Shown here: in pieces, positions 1 to 12,779 of the stretch
Numbering within the stretch: the stretch's first letter is position 1
Layout of the letters: every line of letters starts with the position of its first letter
Assembly: GCA_028554795.2 (NCBI GenBank)
Contig: CM068841.1
Coordinates: forward strand, 29,319,721-29,383,720
Length of the DNA stretch: 64,000 nucleotides
Direction: 5' to 3'
Origin: Sinohyriopsis cumingii
Taxonomy: Eukaryota > Mollusca > Bivalvia > Unionida > Unionidae
Notes under the pieces: model-generated
Seen by the model: the letters and a program-made list of their open reading frames with translations, nothing else
What the model was told of the DNA's origin: nothing
The model's database searches: none
Translations under genes and position numbers: made by a program

Positions 1-483
1 AATTAAGTATCCAGCTACCTTATACATTTATTGTCAAAGGAGTGATACAGAATTATTAAATGCTTATTTTTAATTAGGTGTTTCTTCACCTTATAATAAT
101 TATTAAACTAATCAGCATAGTTTACCACTGCCTCCGCCCCCAGTTATTGGCCCCCCCTCCCAGAGGTGTAGGGGACCTCCCAGATGAAGAATATTTCACT
201 AGCAGCATATCTGAATATTGCATTGCCTACTTTTATTATATTGCTGTCTCTTTTGCTAGCCTTCACTTTCAGGTGAAAATTCCCTCTCATTACCTTATTA
301 GCTTGCCTATAAGTCAATGTGGATTATAAGTTGAATTTGCAAATTTTGTCATTCAAATACAAGTTGATGCTAGGTATGAGACGAGGCCAAATCAATACCT
401 CAACTTCATCTTTTGACTATAGTTCATTCCACACAGCATTACAAATTTTACATATGTAACTCGGTAAATTTTCAGGTCAGTAT
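1..483. other. No recognised feature
   Basis: AT-rich sequence with no exon, repeat or RNA gene that I can recognise. An 83-codon open stretch on the + strand has no ATG-plus-domain or splice-site support and is taken as chance. Confidence 0.5.
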
Positions 484-495
484 CATTAAATGTAG

Positions 496-769
496 ACCGT
501 TCCAGTGGTCTAGTGATTAGAGCATCTGCCTCAAATGCTGGAAGTTGTGGGTTTTAACCCTGGTCGAGTCGTACCAAAGACTTATAAAAATGGTACTAGT
601 AGCTGCTTCAATTGGTGCTCAGCATTATGGGGTTAATGTTAGGACTGGTTGGCATGGTGCCAGGATAATGTGACTGGGTGGGACATCATGCTACATGTCT
701 GTGGGACTAGACATCATTTTAAACTGCCACAGTGTAACAGAATGACTGAAATTTTTTTGAAGCTACACA
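496..769 (+). mobile_element. tRNA-derived SINE, family B, copy 1
   Basis: The head looks like a tRNA gene with a pol III A box (tggtctagtgattagagca) and a B box (gggttttaaccc). A body follows that is shared with four other copies in this window: it contains ggtactagtagctgc, gctcagcatta, a segment around tgactgggtgggacatcatg, and a tail near aagctacac. A 12-bp direct repeat, cattaaatgtag, flanks it at 484-495 and 770-781. I read that as the target-site duplication, which fixes both ends. The tRNA-like head is degenerate and should not be annotated as a tRNA gene. Confidence 0.85.
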
Positions 770-781
770 CATTAAATGTAG

Positions 782-1336
782 CCTTAAATACCTAATTCAT
801 TTCATGCTAGTTATTACTTTTACTGACGCTTCTTTTAAAGGGTTAAAAATGTATAACTGATTGAGAACTTACATAAGTGTTTCCTTGCATTACACAGTAC
901 CTTATTCACAATACTCTATGGGTAGCCTCATTTCCCTATTGGTAGCCTCACTAATTTGAATTGGGTTGCCAAATTTTTCCCTTAAACAGGTTTTAGATGG
1001 GATGACCTGACCAAACCTATAACATATTTAATTAACATGTAAATATGTCGCAAAACCATGTTTTTCTTGGGACAATGGATGTTGTAATTAGGACTAGATG
1101 GAATTGTTTACTCAGTGGTATTGATTGAAACTGGAATATAATATTGCCCTTGTAAATGAGTAAGATCACAATTTTCAGGTAACTAAAATAATACATGTTA
1201 CAATCATCCTGAATCCCGCCCCCCACCCCTCTCTCTCTCTCATATCTAAGGGTATATTTTATTTGATCATGAGGTCCAAGAAGAAAACTGCAGTGGAATA
1301 CCAGTATTTGTCATGTCATTTTCTAACTTGTCATTT
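782..1336. other. No recognised feature
   Basis: No exon or repeat family recognised. It contains a short direct repeat of ggtagcctca near 921-950 and a (ct)n run near 1231-1240. Confidence 0.45.
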
Positions 1337-1430
1337 CTAATGCATGTCTATGTAATCTGATTTAAACATGGTATATTACTAATGCATGTCTATGTAATCT
1401 GATTTAAACATGGTATATTACTAATGCATG
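1337..1430. repeat. Tandem duplication, 42-bp unit, about 2.2 copies
   Basis: The segment starting ctaatgcatgtctatgtaat is repeated head to tail with almost no divergence, and a third partial copy follows. Confidence 0.85.
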
Positions 1431-2224
1431 CTTTTAGGGATTTGCTTCCTCATCTGCTGATCCCCTTTGTCCTGGCATCCCAGTGGGTGCAACATTGGGA
1501 TGGTTTTAAGAGGCTTGGACGGATCTAATGAGAGAGGATTATTGGCTTTGCTTCTGAGACCCTTAGCCTTTTTATATGAGACCAGTTTGGAACTTTCAAC
1601 AGAAGATGTGTACATCTTTCTAAAAGAGGCAATAGAATTTTATATGCCCAAAACTTGGAATTTGATTCCTGGATCTTCCTGATGTCAAAATGGGGACAAT
1701 TCCCATCTCATCGTCTATCTATCCCCTTTAAATGAAAGTTTATTGAAGAAGAGTGTTTCAAGACTGAGATATCTGTCTCAAGAACACCAAACAGTTGAAT
1801 GACAGTCTCCATAGACCTTGAGGTGCATACTTAAACATACCCATTTTTCTTCTCACAGGAATTTTCCGTGGTTCTGTCTTGACAAGGATGTCTTTCAGTT
1901 TTGGGCTCTTCTCTTTGGCCAACTTTCTCTCATTTACAGTCTTTACCAGTGTGTTCAGAATTATAGTTACTTATAAATATGTTGGAGTTTTCTATCAGTA
2001 TTTGATGACTGGTTGATACACAACTTCCTCAGAGATATTTTACTTACAGACCTGTCATTCTTTTGAAAACACTGGCTTTTCTCAATTTAGTCTGCAATCT
2101 GGAGAAATCTTTACCAGTCAAGTTTTAGTTGTTTTCAAGACTCGGTGTATCATCAGAAGTACAGAGATGATATGTGTTCCTTTCAACACAATCATGCAGA
2201 TGTTCTCTCACACAATACGAGTGT

Positions 2225-2455
2225 CATCTCACATGTGCTTCTCTCTTCTGAGGACCCAGAACGTGGTAGTGGATCTAATCACTTAACATGTACTTCTCTC
2301 TTCTGAGGACCCAAAACATGGCAATAGATCTAATCACCTCACATGTGCTTCTCTCTTCTGAGGACCCAAAACATGGCAGTGGTTCTAATCACGTTGCGTA
2401 TACTTCTAACTTCTGAAGACCCAAAACTTGACCATGAGTCTAATCATCTAAGGAA
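2225..2455. repeat. Tandem repeat of about 57-60 bp, four copies, inside DIRS remnant
   Basis: Four successive copies of a unit containing cttctctcttctgaggaccc and ggatctaatcac. Copies 1-3 are close and the fourth is more diverged. The array lies within the degenerate DIRS copy D1 and looks like local amplification of element sequence. Confidence 0.8.
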
Positions 2456-2787
2456 GACTTAATATGATGCCTCTACAGTCTAATGAGACTTCCTTTCAGT
2501 TTAGATTTCATTGGGATCAGAATGTTTGTCACTACCTCAGATGGTAGATCAATCTGGACAGAGGTTTTAGTGGAAGTTCTTATACATGCCTCAGAATCTT
2601 ACTTTTACCTGTATTCTGATGTCTCAGATTTATGCTGGGCATTCACCTAGAGCCAGAGTGAGTTGTCCTTCAGTGACTTTTGTCTAAGCAGGACTCTGTT
2701 CTTCACAAAAACAACCTAGAAATTGGTGCTGTTTCTTACACTTCAGGGGTTTGTCACTCTTCAAAGACACAATTGGGTTATGGTTGT

Positions 2788-3013
2788 TGTTGTTGTTTTG
2801 GTTGAACACCATATGATAGGCTATACATGATGGCCAGTATGACTGGTAGAGTAAGAACCTAGGAAAACCCTGGTAAGAACTACTGACCCACATGAAGCTA
2901 CTGACAAACTTTCTCACATACCCACATTGGCAGAGCCTGAGACTCGAACTTGTGTGGACAGAGGTGAGGCAGTGATTGTAAAGGTGAGCACTACCCAGCT
3001 ACCCGGGGTCCCT
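2788..3013 (-). mobile_element. tRNA-derived SINE, family A, copy 1 (inserted in DIRS remnant)
   Basis: Read on the minus strand, a tRNA-like head starts near 3013 (A-box-like tagctgggtagtgctcacc, B-box-like gttcgagtctc). A body shared with copies at 30050 and 48819 follows, and the tail is an AAC repeat, seen on the + strand as ttgttgttgttgtttt near 2788. An 11-bp direct repeat, gttatggttgt, flanks it at 2777-2787 and 3014-3024, so both ends are defined. It splits the RNase H region of DIRS copy D1 and is therefore younger than it. Confidence 0.85.
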
Positions 3014-3954
3014 GTTATGGTTGTCACATACAGCATGACAGTTGTGACTTATCACTGACACCAAGGAGGTTCTCATTGCTTGGGAGTCTGGAATTTCCTT
3101 TGATGGACAGCTTTACTCCATTGCAAGCAAAAGGAAGATTCTAGTGACAGCCTGTCAGCATAATTATGTACAGTTCTCACAGAATGTTTTATGTATCCAT
3201 CAATATCACAGAATCTCTTTAGCTGCATGGATACACTTGTTTGCAAGAAGGTTTAAAACCAAGGTACCACTTTATATCTCCCCAAGGTCATGACAGAGCA
3301 CATGCTGAGGTGGACACTATACAGTCTGACATTGAATTCATACACCTTCCCACCTTTCAGAATAATCCCTCAAGTTCTTCAAAGAGTCAGGACTTCATCT
3401 TCGGTGTTCATCTTGTGGCACCAGTGGTCATGGTATAGCAATCTCAGTATGTTGATGGACACCACAAGGGAATTACCACTGATGAGAAATCTGCTGTTAG
3501 CACAGATTATCCTTTTTCATAACAATCCACAAATACTCCACCTTTCTTGCTGGCTCATATCAAATCATCTGTTTGACAAGATCAGTTTTCAAGCAGGATT
3601 GCATACTGCATCACTCAGGTTAGGAGGCAGTCATACTCCAGGTTTACAATGCCAGGTGGAAGGTCTTATGTAAATGGAACAGTCAACAGAGCAATGGCTG
3701 AATCTGTTCTCTTTGGCTTTGGACCTTTTTCTCTTCCATCCTGAGGAAAATGAATGTTTATAAAGCACCTCTTTCAAACACTGTGAAGTGCTTATCAGGT
3801 ATTTTGAATTCTTGAGACCAGTCGCTTGCTCAATAATGCCTGATTGGAACATTTCATGTTTTCTTTGGTGGTTTTCATGTGCCTCTGAGTGAGATTTCTT
3901 TCGAGAATCTCAATTTTCCTTTTTTCATTAGTGTCAGTTAGCAGAAGGAGTAAA

Positions 3955-4545
3955 ATTCATTTCTGATTGGTTGAAGAATTCATGCCTGATTGGGTTAAGA
4001 GGTAGGAGAGTGGTTGAAATTCATGCCTGATTGGGTTAAGAGCTAGGAGAAGGGGTGAAATTCCTACCTGATTGGTTTAAGAGCTAGGAAAAGAAGGGAA
4101 ATTCATGCCTGATTGGTTTGAGAGCTAGGAGAAGGGTTGAAATTAATGCCTGATTGGTTTGAGGGCTAAAAGAAGGGGTGAAATTTATGCCTGATTGGTT
4201 CAAGAGCTAGGAGAAGGATAGAAATTCATGCTTTATTGGTTTAAGAGCTAGAAGGAGTGAACTTTATGTCTGATTGGTTTAAGAGCTAGGGGAAATGGTG
4301 AAGAGAAATTCATGCCTGATTGGGTTAAGAGGTAGGAGAGGGGGTGAAATTCATGTCTGATTGGTTTAAGAGCTAGGAGAAATGGTGAAGTGGTGAAATT
4401 TATGTCTGATTGTTTTAAAAGCCTGGAGAAAGGGTGAAATTCATGCCTTATTAGTTTAAGAGCTAGGAGAAGGAGTGAAATTCATGCCTGATTGGTTTCA
4501 GAGCTAGAAGAGGGGCTATGAGAAGGGGTGAAATTCATGCCTTAT
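3955..4545. repeat. Minisatellite, unit about 42-46 bp, 13-14 copies
   Basis: Degenerate head-to-tail units containing aaattcatgcctgattgg and aagagctaggagaagg. Unit lengths vary because of internal insertions and deletions. Intergenic or upstream-intron position. Confidence 0.9.
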
Positions 4546-5394
4546 TGCATGTTGTTTCCTTCATTTTAATGGCAACAACATTTCAGTCTGTGCAAACCTG
4601 GTTTTCTGACCAAGAATCAGCTACACAGTGTTGTTTTTACTAGGGATGATGGACTTCACTGTCAATTATGAACATTATGTTTCTATTTAGCTAAACGAAA
4701 GTGTCTTTCTCCCTCTCAAAGGTACATGTGATATATCAATTTCCACTATGTTTTAGGTGAATTAGGCTGACTATGAGAAGAGCTTCTCATTGATAGAGAT
4801 CCTTCATGTGAATCAAAAGCCTTAAAGTTTGAGCTATTGGTAGATTTTGTTCCTTTATTAATCATTGCTTTCTGGATGATCTCATGAAAGGCGCATTTTG
4901 GCGTCCTCTTTCCACTTTCTCCTAGTTCAGTGGAGCACCAGAGCAAAGGTATTTATGCCTGATTTGTATTTGTACTGAAAAAAAGCTATGAAGTTTTTCT
5001 TGACAGCCATTATGGGATCATCATGCCAGGAGAAGAGACAACAGCGTAAAAAAGCAGTTAAGTGTTGCCCTCATTAAAATTAAAATTAATAACCAGCCAC
5101 ACATATTATGTTTTATAAATATCTTCCAACTATTATTTTTGAATGGCTACCTATGTTTGGATATGTGTCAAGAGCTCTTTCAATGTTTGCATATGTTATT
5201 TTATTTCTATATGAAGTAAGTGATTTGTCAGTTTTATAGACAAGAATAAAATTGGGAAAAGTCAGATTCTTTAGATCCATCCATTATATTCCAGGCTTTT
5301 CCTTGACAACTGCAGCCTTCAAGGAGCATGGAAGTTTGACAGCTGGAATTCCAAATTATCACCCAGATCAACGGGGATTTACTGGAAGAGTAAA

Positions 5395-8130
5395 TACTCT
5401 TTACTTTATTTTAATTACAACAGCAAGCTCTTATGGTAACATGCTCTATACTTTAATTACAACAGCATGGTCTCATGGCAATATACTCTATACTTTAATT
5501 ACAACAGCAGGCTCCTATGGTAACATTCTCTATACTTTAATCACAAAAGCAAGCTCTTATGGTAACCTACTACATACTGTAAGTACAACAGCAAACTCGT
5601 ATGGTAACCTACTCGACACTTTAATTACAACAGCAAGCTCCTATGGTAACATTCTCTATATTTTAATTACAACAGCAAGCTCTTATGGTAACATACTCTA
5701 TACTTTAATGACAACAGCAAGCTCCTATGGCAACGTTCTCTATACTTTAATTACAACAGAAAGCTCCTATGGTAACATACTCTATACTTTAATTACAACA
5801 GCAAGTTCTTATGGTAACATAGTCTATACTTTAATTACAACAGCAAGCCCTTATGGTAACATACTCTATCCTTTAATTACAACAGCAAGTTCCTATGGTA
5901 ACATACTCTATACTTTAATTACAACAGGAAGCTCCTATGGTAACATACTCTATACTTTAATTACAACAGGAAGCTCCTATGGTAACATACTCTATACTTT
6001 AGTTACAACAGCAAGCTCTTATGGTAAATTACTCTATACTTTAATTACAACAGCAAGCTCTTATGGTAAATTACTCTATACTTTAATTACAACAGCAAGC
6101 TCTTATGGTAACATACTCTATACTTTAATTACAACAGCAAGCTCTTATGGTAACCTACTCTATACTTTAATTACAACAGCAATCTCCTATGGTAACATAC
6201 TCTATGCTATAATTACAACAGAAAGCTCTTATGGTAACTTACTCTATACTTTAATTACAACAGCAAGTTCTTATGGTAACATACTCTATACTTTAATTGC
6301 AACAGCAAGTTCCTATGGTAACACACTCTATACTTTAATTACAACAGCAAGTTCCTATGGTAACATACTCTATACTTTAATTGCAACAGGAAGCTCCTAT
6401 GGTAACATACTCTATACTTTAATTACAACAGCAAGCTCTTATGGTAAATTACTCTATACTTTAAGTACAACAGCAAGTTCTTATGGTAACACACTCTATA
6501 CTTTAATTACAACAGGAAGCTCCTATGGTAACATACTCTATACTTTAATTACAACAGCAAGCTCTTATGGTAACATACTCTATACTTTAATTCCAACAGC
6601 AAGCTCTTATGGTAACTTACTCTATACTTTAATTACAACAGCAATCTCCTGTGGGAACATACTCTATGCTATAATTACAACAGCAAGCTCTTATGGTAAC
6701 TTACTCTATATTTTAATTACAACAGCAAGCTCTTATGGTAACATACTCTATACTTTAATTACAACAGCAAGCTCTTATGGTAACTTACTCTATACTTTAA
6801 TCACAACAGCAAGTTCTTATGGTAACATACTCTATACTTTAATTACAACAGCAAGTTCTTATGGTAAATTACTCTATACTTTAATTACAACAGCAAGCTC
6901 TTATGGTAACATACTCTATACTTTAATTACAACAGCAAGCTCTTATGGTAACAAGTATACTTTAATTACAACAGCAAGCTCTTATGGTAACATACTCTAT
7001 ACTTTAATTACAACAGCAATCTCCTATGGTAACATACTCTATGCTATAATTACAACAGCAAGTTCTTATGGTAAATTACTCTATACTTTAATTACAACAG
7101 CACGTTCTTATGGTAAATTACTCTATACTTTAATTACAACAGCAAGCTCTTATGGTAACATACTCTATACTTTAATTACAACAGCAAGCTCTTATGGTAA
7201 CAAGTATACTTTAATTACAACAGCAAGCTCTTATGGTAACTTACTCTATACTTTAATTACAACAGCAAGCTCTTATGGTAACATACTCTATACTATAATT
7301 ACAACAGCAAGCTCTTATGGTAACTTACTCTATACTTTAATTACAACAGCAAGCTCTTATGGTAACATACTCTATACTTTAATTACAACAGCAAGCTCTT
7401 ATGGTAACTTACTCTATACTTTAATTCCAACAGCAAGCTCTTATGGTAACTTACTCTATACTTTAATTACAATAGCAATCTCCTATGGGAACATACTCTA
7501 TGCTATAATTACAACAGCAAGCTCTTATGGTAACTTACTCTATATTTTAATTACAACAGCAAGCTCTTATGATAACTTACTCTATACTTTAATCACAACA
7601 GCAAGCTCTTATGGTAAATTACTCTATACTTTAATTACAACAGCAAGCTCTTATGGTAAATTACTCTATACTTTAATTACAACAGCAAGCTCTTATGGTA
7701 AATTACTCTATACTTTAATTACAACAGCAATCTCCTATGGTAACATACTCTATGCTATAATTACAACAGCAAGCTCTTATGTTAACTTACTCTATACTTT
7801 AATTACAACAGCAAGCTCTTATGGTAACATACTCTATACTTTAATTACAACAGCAAGCTCTTATGGTAACATACTCTATACTTTAATTACAACAGCAAGC
7901 TCCTATGGTAACATACTCTATACTTTAATTACAACAGCATGATCTTATGGTAATGTACTCTATACTTTAATTACAACAGCAAGCTGTTATGGTAACATAC
8001 TCTATACTTTAATTACAACAGCATGGTCTTATGGTAACATACTCTATACTTTAATTACAACAGCATGCACTTATTGTAACATTCTCTGTACTCTAATTAC
8101 AACAGCAAGCTGTTATGGTAACATGTATCT
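5395..8130 (+). repeat. Minisatellite, 42-bp unit, about 64 copies, with an 896-codon open frame
   Basis: Head-to-tail 42-bp units with the core ttaattacaacagcaagctc then ttatggtaacatactctata. Because 42 is a multiple of three, one + frame is open from 5252 to 7942, giving a 14-residue repeat LITTASSYGNILYT. Two units lack 3 bp and keep frame. I do not call a gene. The open frame begins at TTG, not ATG. The same repeat simply continues after the stop, from 7943 to 8130, in decayed form. Substitutions between units include many amino-acid changes (A/G, S/I, N/K, I/L), not mainly silent ones. No signal peptide or membrane domain precedes it. A repeat protein cannot be excluded without RNA data. 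Confidence 0.92.
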
Positions 8131-9179
8131 TCTGTGAAAGACATGCCCCACTATAGTGGTTCTGCTTGATAAAGTCTTGGTTTCCTTTTCTGTTTCTGGT
8201 TTATTATAATTAACTCCATTTAGTACTTCAGTGGAGAAAGCACAATTCAAAACAATAAAGTCAAGGGTGGCAGATAATATTAATTGTTCCAATTACAAAT
8301 TCATCAGTGAAAATGTGTTTTTGATACACTGTAGTTATAAAACGATTGCAACCCTCACAATGGAAAAACACTTCCTCTGTACATGTTCAAAATGTAAACT
8401 TGTTGCTGTGTATAATATTTCCATGAAGACTTGCAATGTAATGGTTGTCCTCATGTATTCCTCCACTATATTAAGATGTGCCCAGTAAGTATATGCATTT
8501 GGTCAGTCAGTACAGGTGTGGTTGAAACAGTACTTGCATCTCCTAGATTTTGCAAATTTCATATTAATATCCTTCTTGTCATTCTTTACTTCATTAAGTT
8601 AGTTTTAATGTATCTACCATGTATATGGATGGACTATACAATATTGCACATGTCTGTCCATTCCATAACATTCTATCAATCAGAAATTTTATTTCCACTC
8701 ACTGATGTTTAAAGCACTAAATGGATCAAAGTAAAACTTGGTATAAGTTTTTACAATAAGGCAGTTTCAGTTTTTACTATTTTCTAGCCAAACTGAATAG
8801 AGTTCACTAAATGGCCTTTCACCTTTGTTTCCACTCAAGATGACTTCATGTATTGATATGAAATTTAGCATGACACTTTGTATGAAAACCTAGGTCAAGT
8901 TATTCACCTTTTAAAGAACATTTGACAGTAATGACTGTTGTAGTCTCCTGCATGACTTAGAACTTTGCCCTTCAATTTCTGCTTAATGACTTTGAAAGGA
9001 CTTCATAAATTAAAACCAGATTGGATATAAGGCCTAATATTAAAAAACCTAGGTGAACGAAATCTTTAAATGTTAATGCTTTCTGGCAAAATGTTTTGGA
9101 GTTGTGGCCCCTGTTTGACGAGGACTATTAGATGTCTCATATTGATGGTGCATTGATGGTATATAGTACATTTCTAGTT
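8131..9179. other. No recognised feature
   Basis: Two overlapping open stretches at 8231-8488 and 8431-8712 have no family resemblance and no convincing splice borders. The part from about 8750 onward may be the decayed start of the dispersed repeat that follows. Confidence 0.4.
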
Positions 9180-10330
9180 TTATTAGCTCACCTAGCCACC
9201 ATTCAAAGTGAGTTAATGATTTGACCCTTCAGCCATCATATTTATGTACCCCATTGTCTATCTATCAAGAACTGATGTTTTCATTTGTTTTATACCAATT
9301 ACAGTTAAACTAGGCACAGCACATCCTGCTATAAGGTGTTTCAGGTTTATATAAATGATGTTGAATGACCGTCAAGTGTGGCTGTCTATAAGACTTCTTT
9401 TGTAAAGCTACTAACTAGAATTTTATAAAGTCTGACAGAAATGACCCTGGCCTTTCAGATTTGCACAGATGATGCTGATCTGCTGCCAACATGTAGCCAC
9501 CATTATCACAAATAGAAATCCATCTGTTATCAATCAGATATTGTTATTCAAAAACTTCCAAACCAATTTTAACCATACTTGGTGCAAAACATATAGGCAT
9601 AAAGGCCTTTAAGATTATTTTTTTACAAATAATGCCAATCCAAAATCAAAACATGGCAAACATTGCTAAAAAATAGAAAAACATCTAAATTACCTCTTAT
9701 TCAATACTACTGAACAGAATCTGATTTTTCAGTTGTTAATCAAATTCTTCTGAAATACTGCTCAACAGAATTTGATCAGTCTTTACAGAAAACAGCATGG
9801 CGGGCTTTATGGAAAAGAATTTAGATGATATATTCCCAGCAGAACTTGGCCAAATTTGACAGAAAGCATTCTATTAATAAGGGCTTACAAATATATGGAA
9901 AGTATATTGACCCACCATAAATATGGCCACCATTGCTAAAATGGAAAGTAAATTGAATAACCTCTTTAACAAAAAACAAGTAAAAGAGATCTGGCAACAT
10001 TTCAAGTAAAGCATTCTTTCATGAAGGGCTTTATGCTTGTATGCAATGCCAATCTGCCATCATATATGGCTGATGTTGCTAAAAATAGAAAAACCTTTAA
10101 TAACTTTATGTAAATAGTTGCTTATGAGAATTTGACAAAACATGACCGCTCTAGCCTGAATGCATTCACAAATGATGCTCTTCAGCCATCAAATATGATG
10201 TTACTAAATACTTAGACTTCTTTACACAATTTTATCACAAAAATGCACTGAACAGAATTCAACCATCTTTGACACAAAGTATTCTGGCATGACAGTATTG
10301 GAGAAATGACTCTGACGTGCATTCAATTAT
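9180..10330. repeat. Diverged dispersed repeat with internal periodicity of about 140 bp
   Basis: A phrase of the form atggc-acc-attgctaaaaatagaaaaac recurs near 9497, 9650, 9921, 10064 and 10197. It alternates with gaatttgac...acaaagcattctt and gaagggctt phrases. The left edge has ttagctcacctagccacc. The structure resembles an internally repeated dispersed element I associate with bivalve genomes, but that link is from memory. Confidence 0.55.
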
Positions 10331-10424
10331 GACTTAAGATACAAAAAGTTGAGAAACTTTGAAACAGGTGTTTTCATAAAATATTCAGTCATCAACAAGG
10401 TAGAGATTTCAAGAGAGGCACCCT

Positions 10425-10482
10425 ACTGACAGAGGCATCTACCGACAGAGGCATCCTATTGACAGGGCATTCTACTGACAGA
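10425..10482. repeat. Short tandem repeat, unit about 18 bp, four copies
   Basis: Repeats of gacagaggcatctac-like units with small changes. Confidence 0.75.
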
Positions 10483-10583
10483 TTTATTGACTCTTGCATT
10501 TGGCTGTTTGGCAGATCCAGTTTACTTTATTGTTGGTTAACTTGCAAGGTCTTTGATTCATTAGCAGATTAATATATTAATGA

Positions 10584-10623
10584 AACTGTATGTATGTGTG
10601 TGTTTGTATGTGTGTGTGTGTGT
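10584..10623. repeat. (TG)n-rich microsatellite
   Basis: Imperfect run of tatgtgtgtg units. Confidence 0.85.
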
Positions 10624-10639
10624 TATTGGGTTTAATGGG

Positions 10640-11650
10640 ATAAAGATAAAAGATTACAAAGACAAAAAATACAAAAATTATAAAGACAATTTTTTCCAGA
10701 GAAATAAAAAAGCACAAGAGATAAATTTTCAAAGCAAAGAGATGTTAATTCATTGAAAGGTATATCAAACAAAAGATAATGGTAAAGCATAAAGTCCTTA
10801 CAATATAGGTCAAAACTTGTTAAATGCACAGTATTCCCTGAAAAAGATTTTCCATGAAGCTAAGAGTTCACACACACAAACAAATTATGTCTCAAAAGGT
10901 GGAAGTAGATTCACTTGACTAGATTGTTCTACTGCATGTGGTTACTGGCAAGATTCACCCTCAAGGAAATATACATGGGTTATTTGTGTTCTATACATGA
11001 CTGGCGTATTACTACTTTGTCTCTGTAATTGTCCTAGGATTCCACTTTTTAGTGAAGGGTTGATATTCTGAAGCTTGTTAGTTGAGTTTTCTTTTCAAAT
11101 ATTTTGCCAAGTAGATAGCGAATGCCAATGTATTTGGAATCTTCTCTACAGAGACAAGTGATAGCAGTGCAGCTTTGGCTGCTTTATCTGCCTTTTCATT
11201 AACCTTAATATCAATATGATATGAATAGGCAGCCAACAGTACACAGTATTTTTACAGGCAACTAAATTTTATGTAAGATCTGAGATATTACTGGTAACAT
11301 GTTGTCAGATTTAAAGTTTTTCAAGGCTTTCTTTGTGGACAGAGTTGCTAGGAAGTTTCAATGTAGTTCAGAGATCGAGTGTGGCTGCAATTTTTGTGGT
11401 AAGAAAGAAGGCATTGCCTTATAACAATATTTTGATATGTGGTGATGCAGTGTCAGTGTCTCTTTCTTTCTGAACATAGATATACAGAGACATATGACCA
11501 CAATAGGAGGCTCATATTTTGTTGAATTTACCCTAAAAAAATGAGAGGATTGGTTGAGGACAATTTGGTTTGAAAAGTTCAAATATGATTTTGATAACCG
11601 GGAGGGGGACGGAGACTGAGGAATATAGAATTTTTTAGTATTGACAAAAC
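10640..11650 (-). pseudogene. Degenerate LINE fragment with RNase H domain
   Basis: On the minus strand, broken by stops and frameshifts, the order matches the C-terminal end of a non-LTR retrotransposon polyprotein with an RNase H domain. Near 11640-11540 there is a proline-rich PP..IK-like stretch. Near 11330-11280 there is KALKNFKSDNMLPVISQIL, matching the DSL..L..F.....LI..I segment. Near 11220-11180 there is VNEKADKAAKAAL, the conserved GNE.AD..AK.A motif with its acidic residues. A TH.YFL.GE-like end follows near 10980. RNase H is known from the I, R1 and related LINE groups; I cannot choose the clade. No intact frame remains. Confidence 0.65.
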
Positions 11651-11849
11651 ACAAATCTGAGACTGAGGAGTCTGCAGTGTGTGGGACACATATAAAGTCA
11701 TCGGGAAACTTGCAGCTGACTTGAATTGTGATGTGCACAATTACACAAGTTTATGGGGACAGATACTGTTAAGGAAATGTGTCATCTATATAGAAAATGG
11801 GACACAATCCATAAATATTGGTGAAGAACATAAATGGTGTTATAAATGT

Positions 11850-12385
11850 ACTGTATTTACCGTATTTGTTGGGAGACCATCAATTGATTTTTATAGTAAT
11901 TTTTTAGTGCACTGTATGTTCTGGGGCACATTGGTTTTTTTCAAGTCATAAGTTGTGGGACACCTTTTAAATCATTTGAAAATTACATGCTGGTAAATAC
12001 ACTCCAAATGAAATGTTATTTTAAAAAATATAATACTGTGTACTTGGATAAAATTCTTTAATCCACTGCAGCAGCATCTAGTAAACTCAACCCTTCTCCT
12101 GCACACATACAAGCCGTTCTTTTGGTGCATGAATATGTTTTTAGCTTTCTCATACTGTGAAAAATTATCATTGGATGCAACATATCCCCTGAAACAAAAA
12201 CTGCAATGTCTAAAGTTAGATTTTTTAAATATCTGCACCAGTCGTGCTAATTCTCACACTTTTAACAATTGTCTTATAGACAATCCAACATATAGTTGAA
12301 AAAAGTTTCACCCTAAGTTCTGGGACAGAAAAAAAATTAATTATATTATCATGTCCCAATATATATGGTAAATATGGTAGTCTAG
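11850..12385. mobile_element. Possible MITE with imperfect terminal inverted repeats
   Basis: The left end ctgtatttaccgtatttgt and the reverse complement of the right end (ctaccatatttaccatatat) match imperfectly over roughly 25 bp, both continuing into a TTGGGA-like word. No coding sequence is seen inside. There is no second copy in the window to confirm the ends. Confidence 0.35.
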
Positions 12386-12779
12386 TCATATAGACATATT
12401 ACAAACTCAAATAATCTCTTTTCTGAATGTAAAGTAAGTCACAAAAGCAACAAGCACTATGACAGTATTCAGCAGTGCTTCCACTATGCACAAGGATGTG
12501 ACTTCTTTGGCAAATTAAACACATGGAAAGTTCAGTATTGTCAATGGGCTGGCTTTCTATTTGGAAGATTTTGAGTGAACTAGGCATGGCAAAAGTATAT
12601 TTTTTTACATCTTCATATATTCAACAACTAAATTATGGTCAAGTCATTAATGATGATGAAGAAATTGCAAACTCTTTCAATTAATTTTTCATCAGAAATA
12701 ATGGAACCAATTTTAAATTTTCATCACCATGAACAATGAAATTATTTCATACATTTTTTTTATTCCAAAAGCAAATTTT

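Larger units (their letters stand above)
2095..3850 (+). mobile_element. Degenerate DIRS-like tyrosine-recombinase retroelement, 3' half (copy D1)
   Basis: With several stops and frameshifts the + strand reads like the RNase H and following region of DIRS-type retroelements. Around 2600-2700 there is SDVSD then SKQDSVLH, resembling the family's YTDAS...W...HINVLE stretch. Around 3055 there is HQGGSH, resembling the N..GG.HS motif. From 3290 to 3600 a longer open stretch contains YTFPPFRIIPQVLQRVRTSS and WYSNLSMLMD, typical of the region between RNase H and recombinase. A possible recombinase N-terminus follows near 3740-3850. A family A SINE at 2788-3013 interrupts it. Sequence at 1430-2095 may also belong to it but I could not match it. 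The family call is from motif memory. The element is clearly dead. Confidence 0.7.

Noticed and set aside
496-570. tRNA-like gene head with A and B boxes
   Set aside because: It is the 5' head of a SINE present in five copies with target-site duplications. The sequence does not fold into a full cloverleaf by eye.
5252-7942. Large repeat protein gene of 896 residues
   Set aside because: Better explained by a 42-bp minisatellite: no ATG start, no flanking domain, and the array continues past the stop. Kept as a finding, not a gene.
8231-8712. Possible exon with a cysteine-rich peptide after an acceptor-like ttagtacttcag
   Set aside because: No match to any family I know, no good donor, and does not fit the integrin order.
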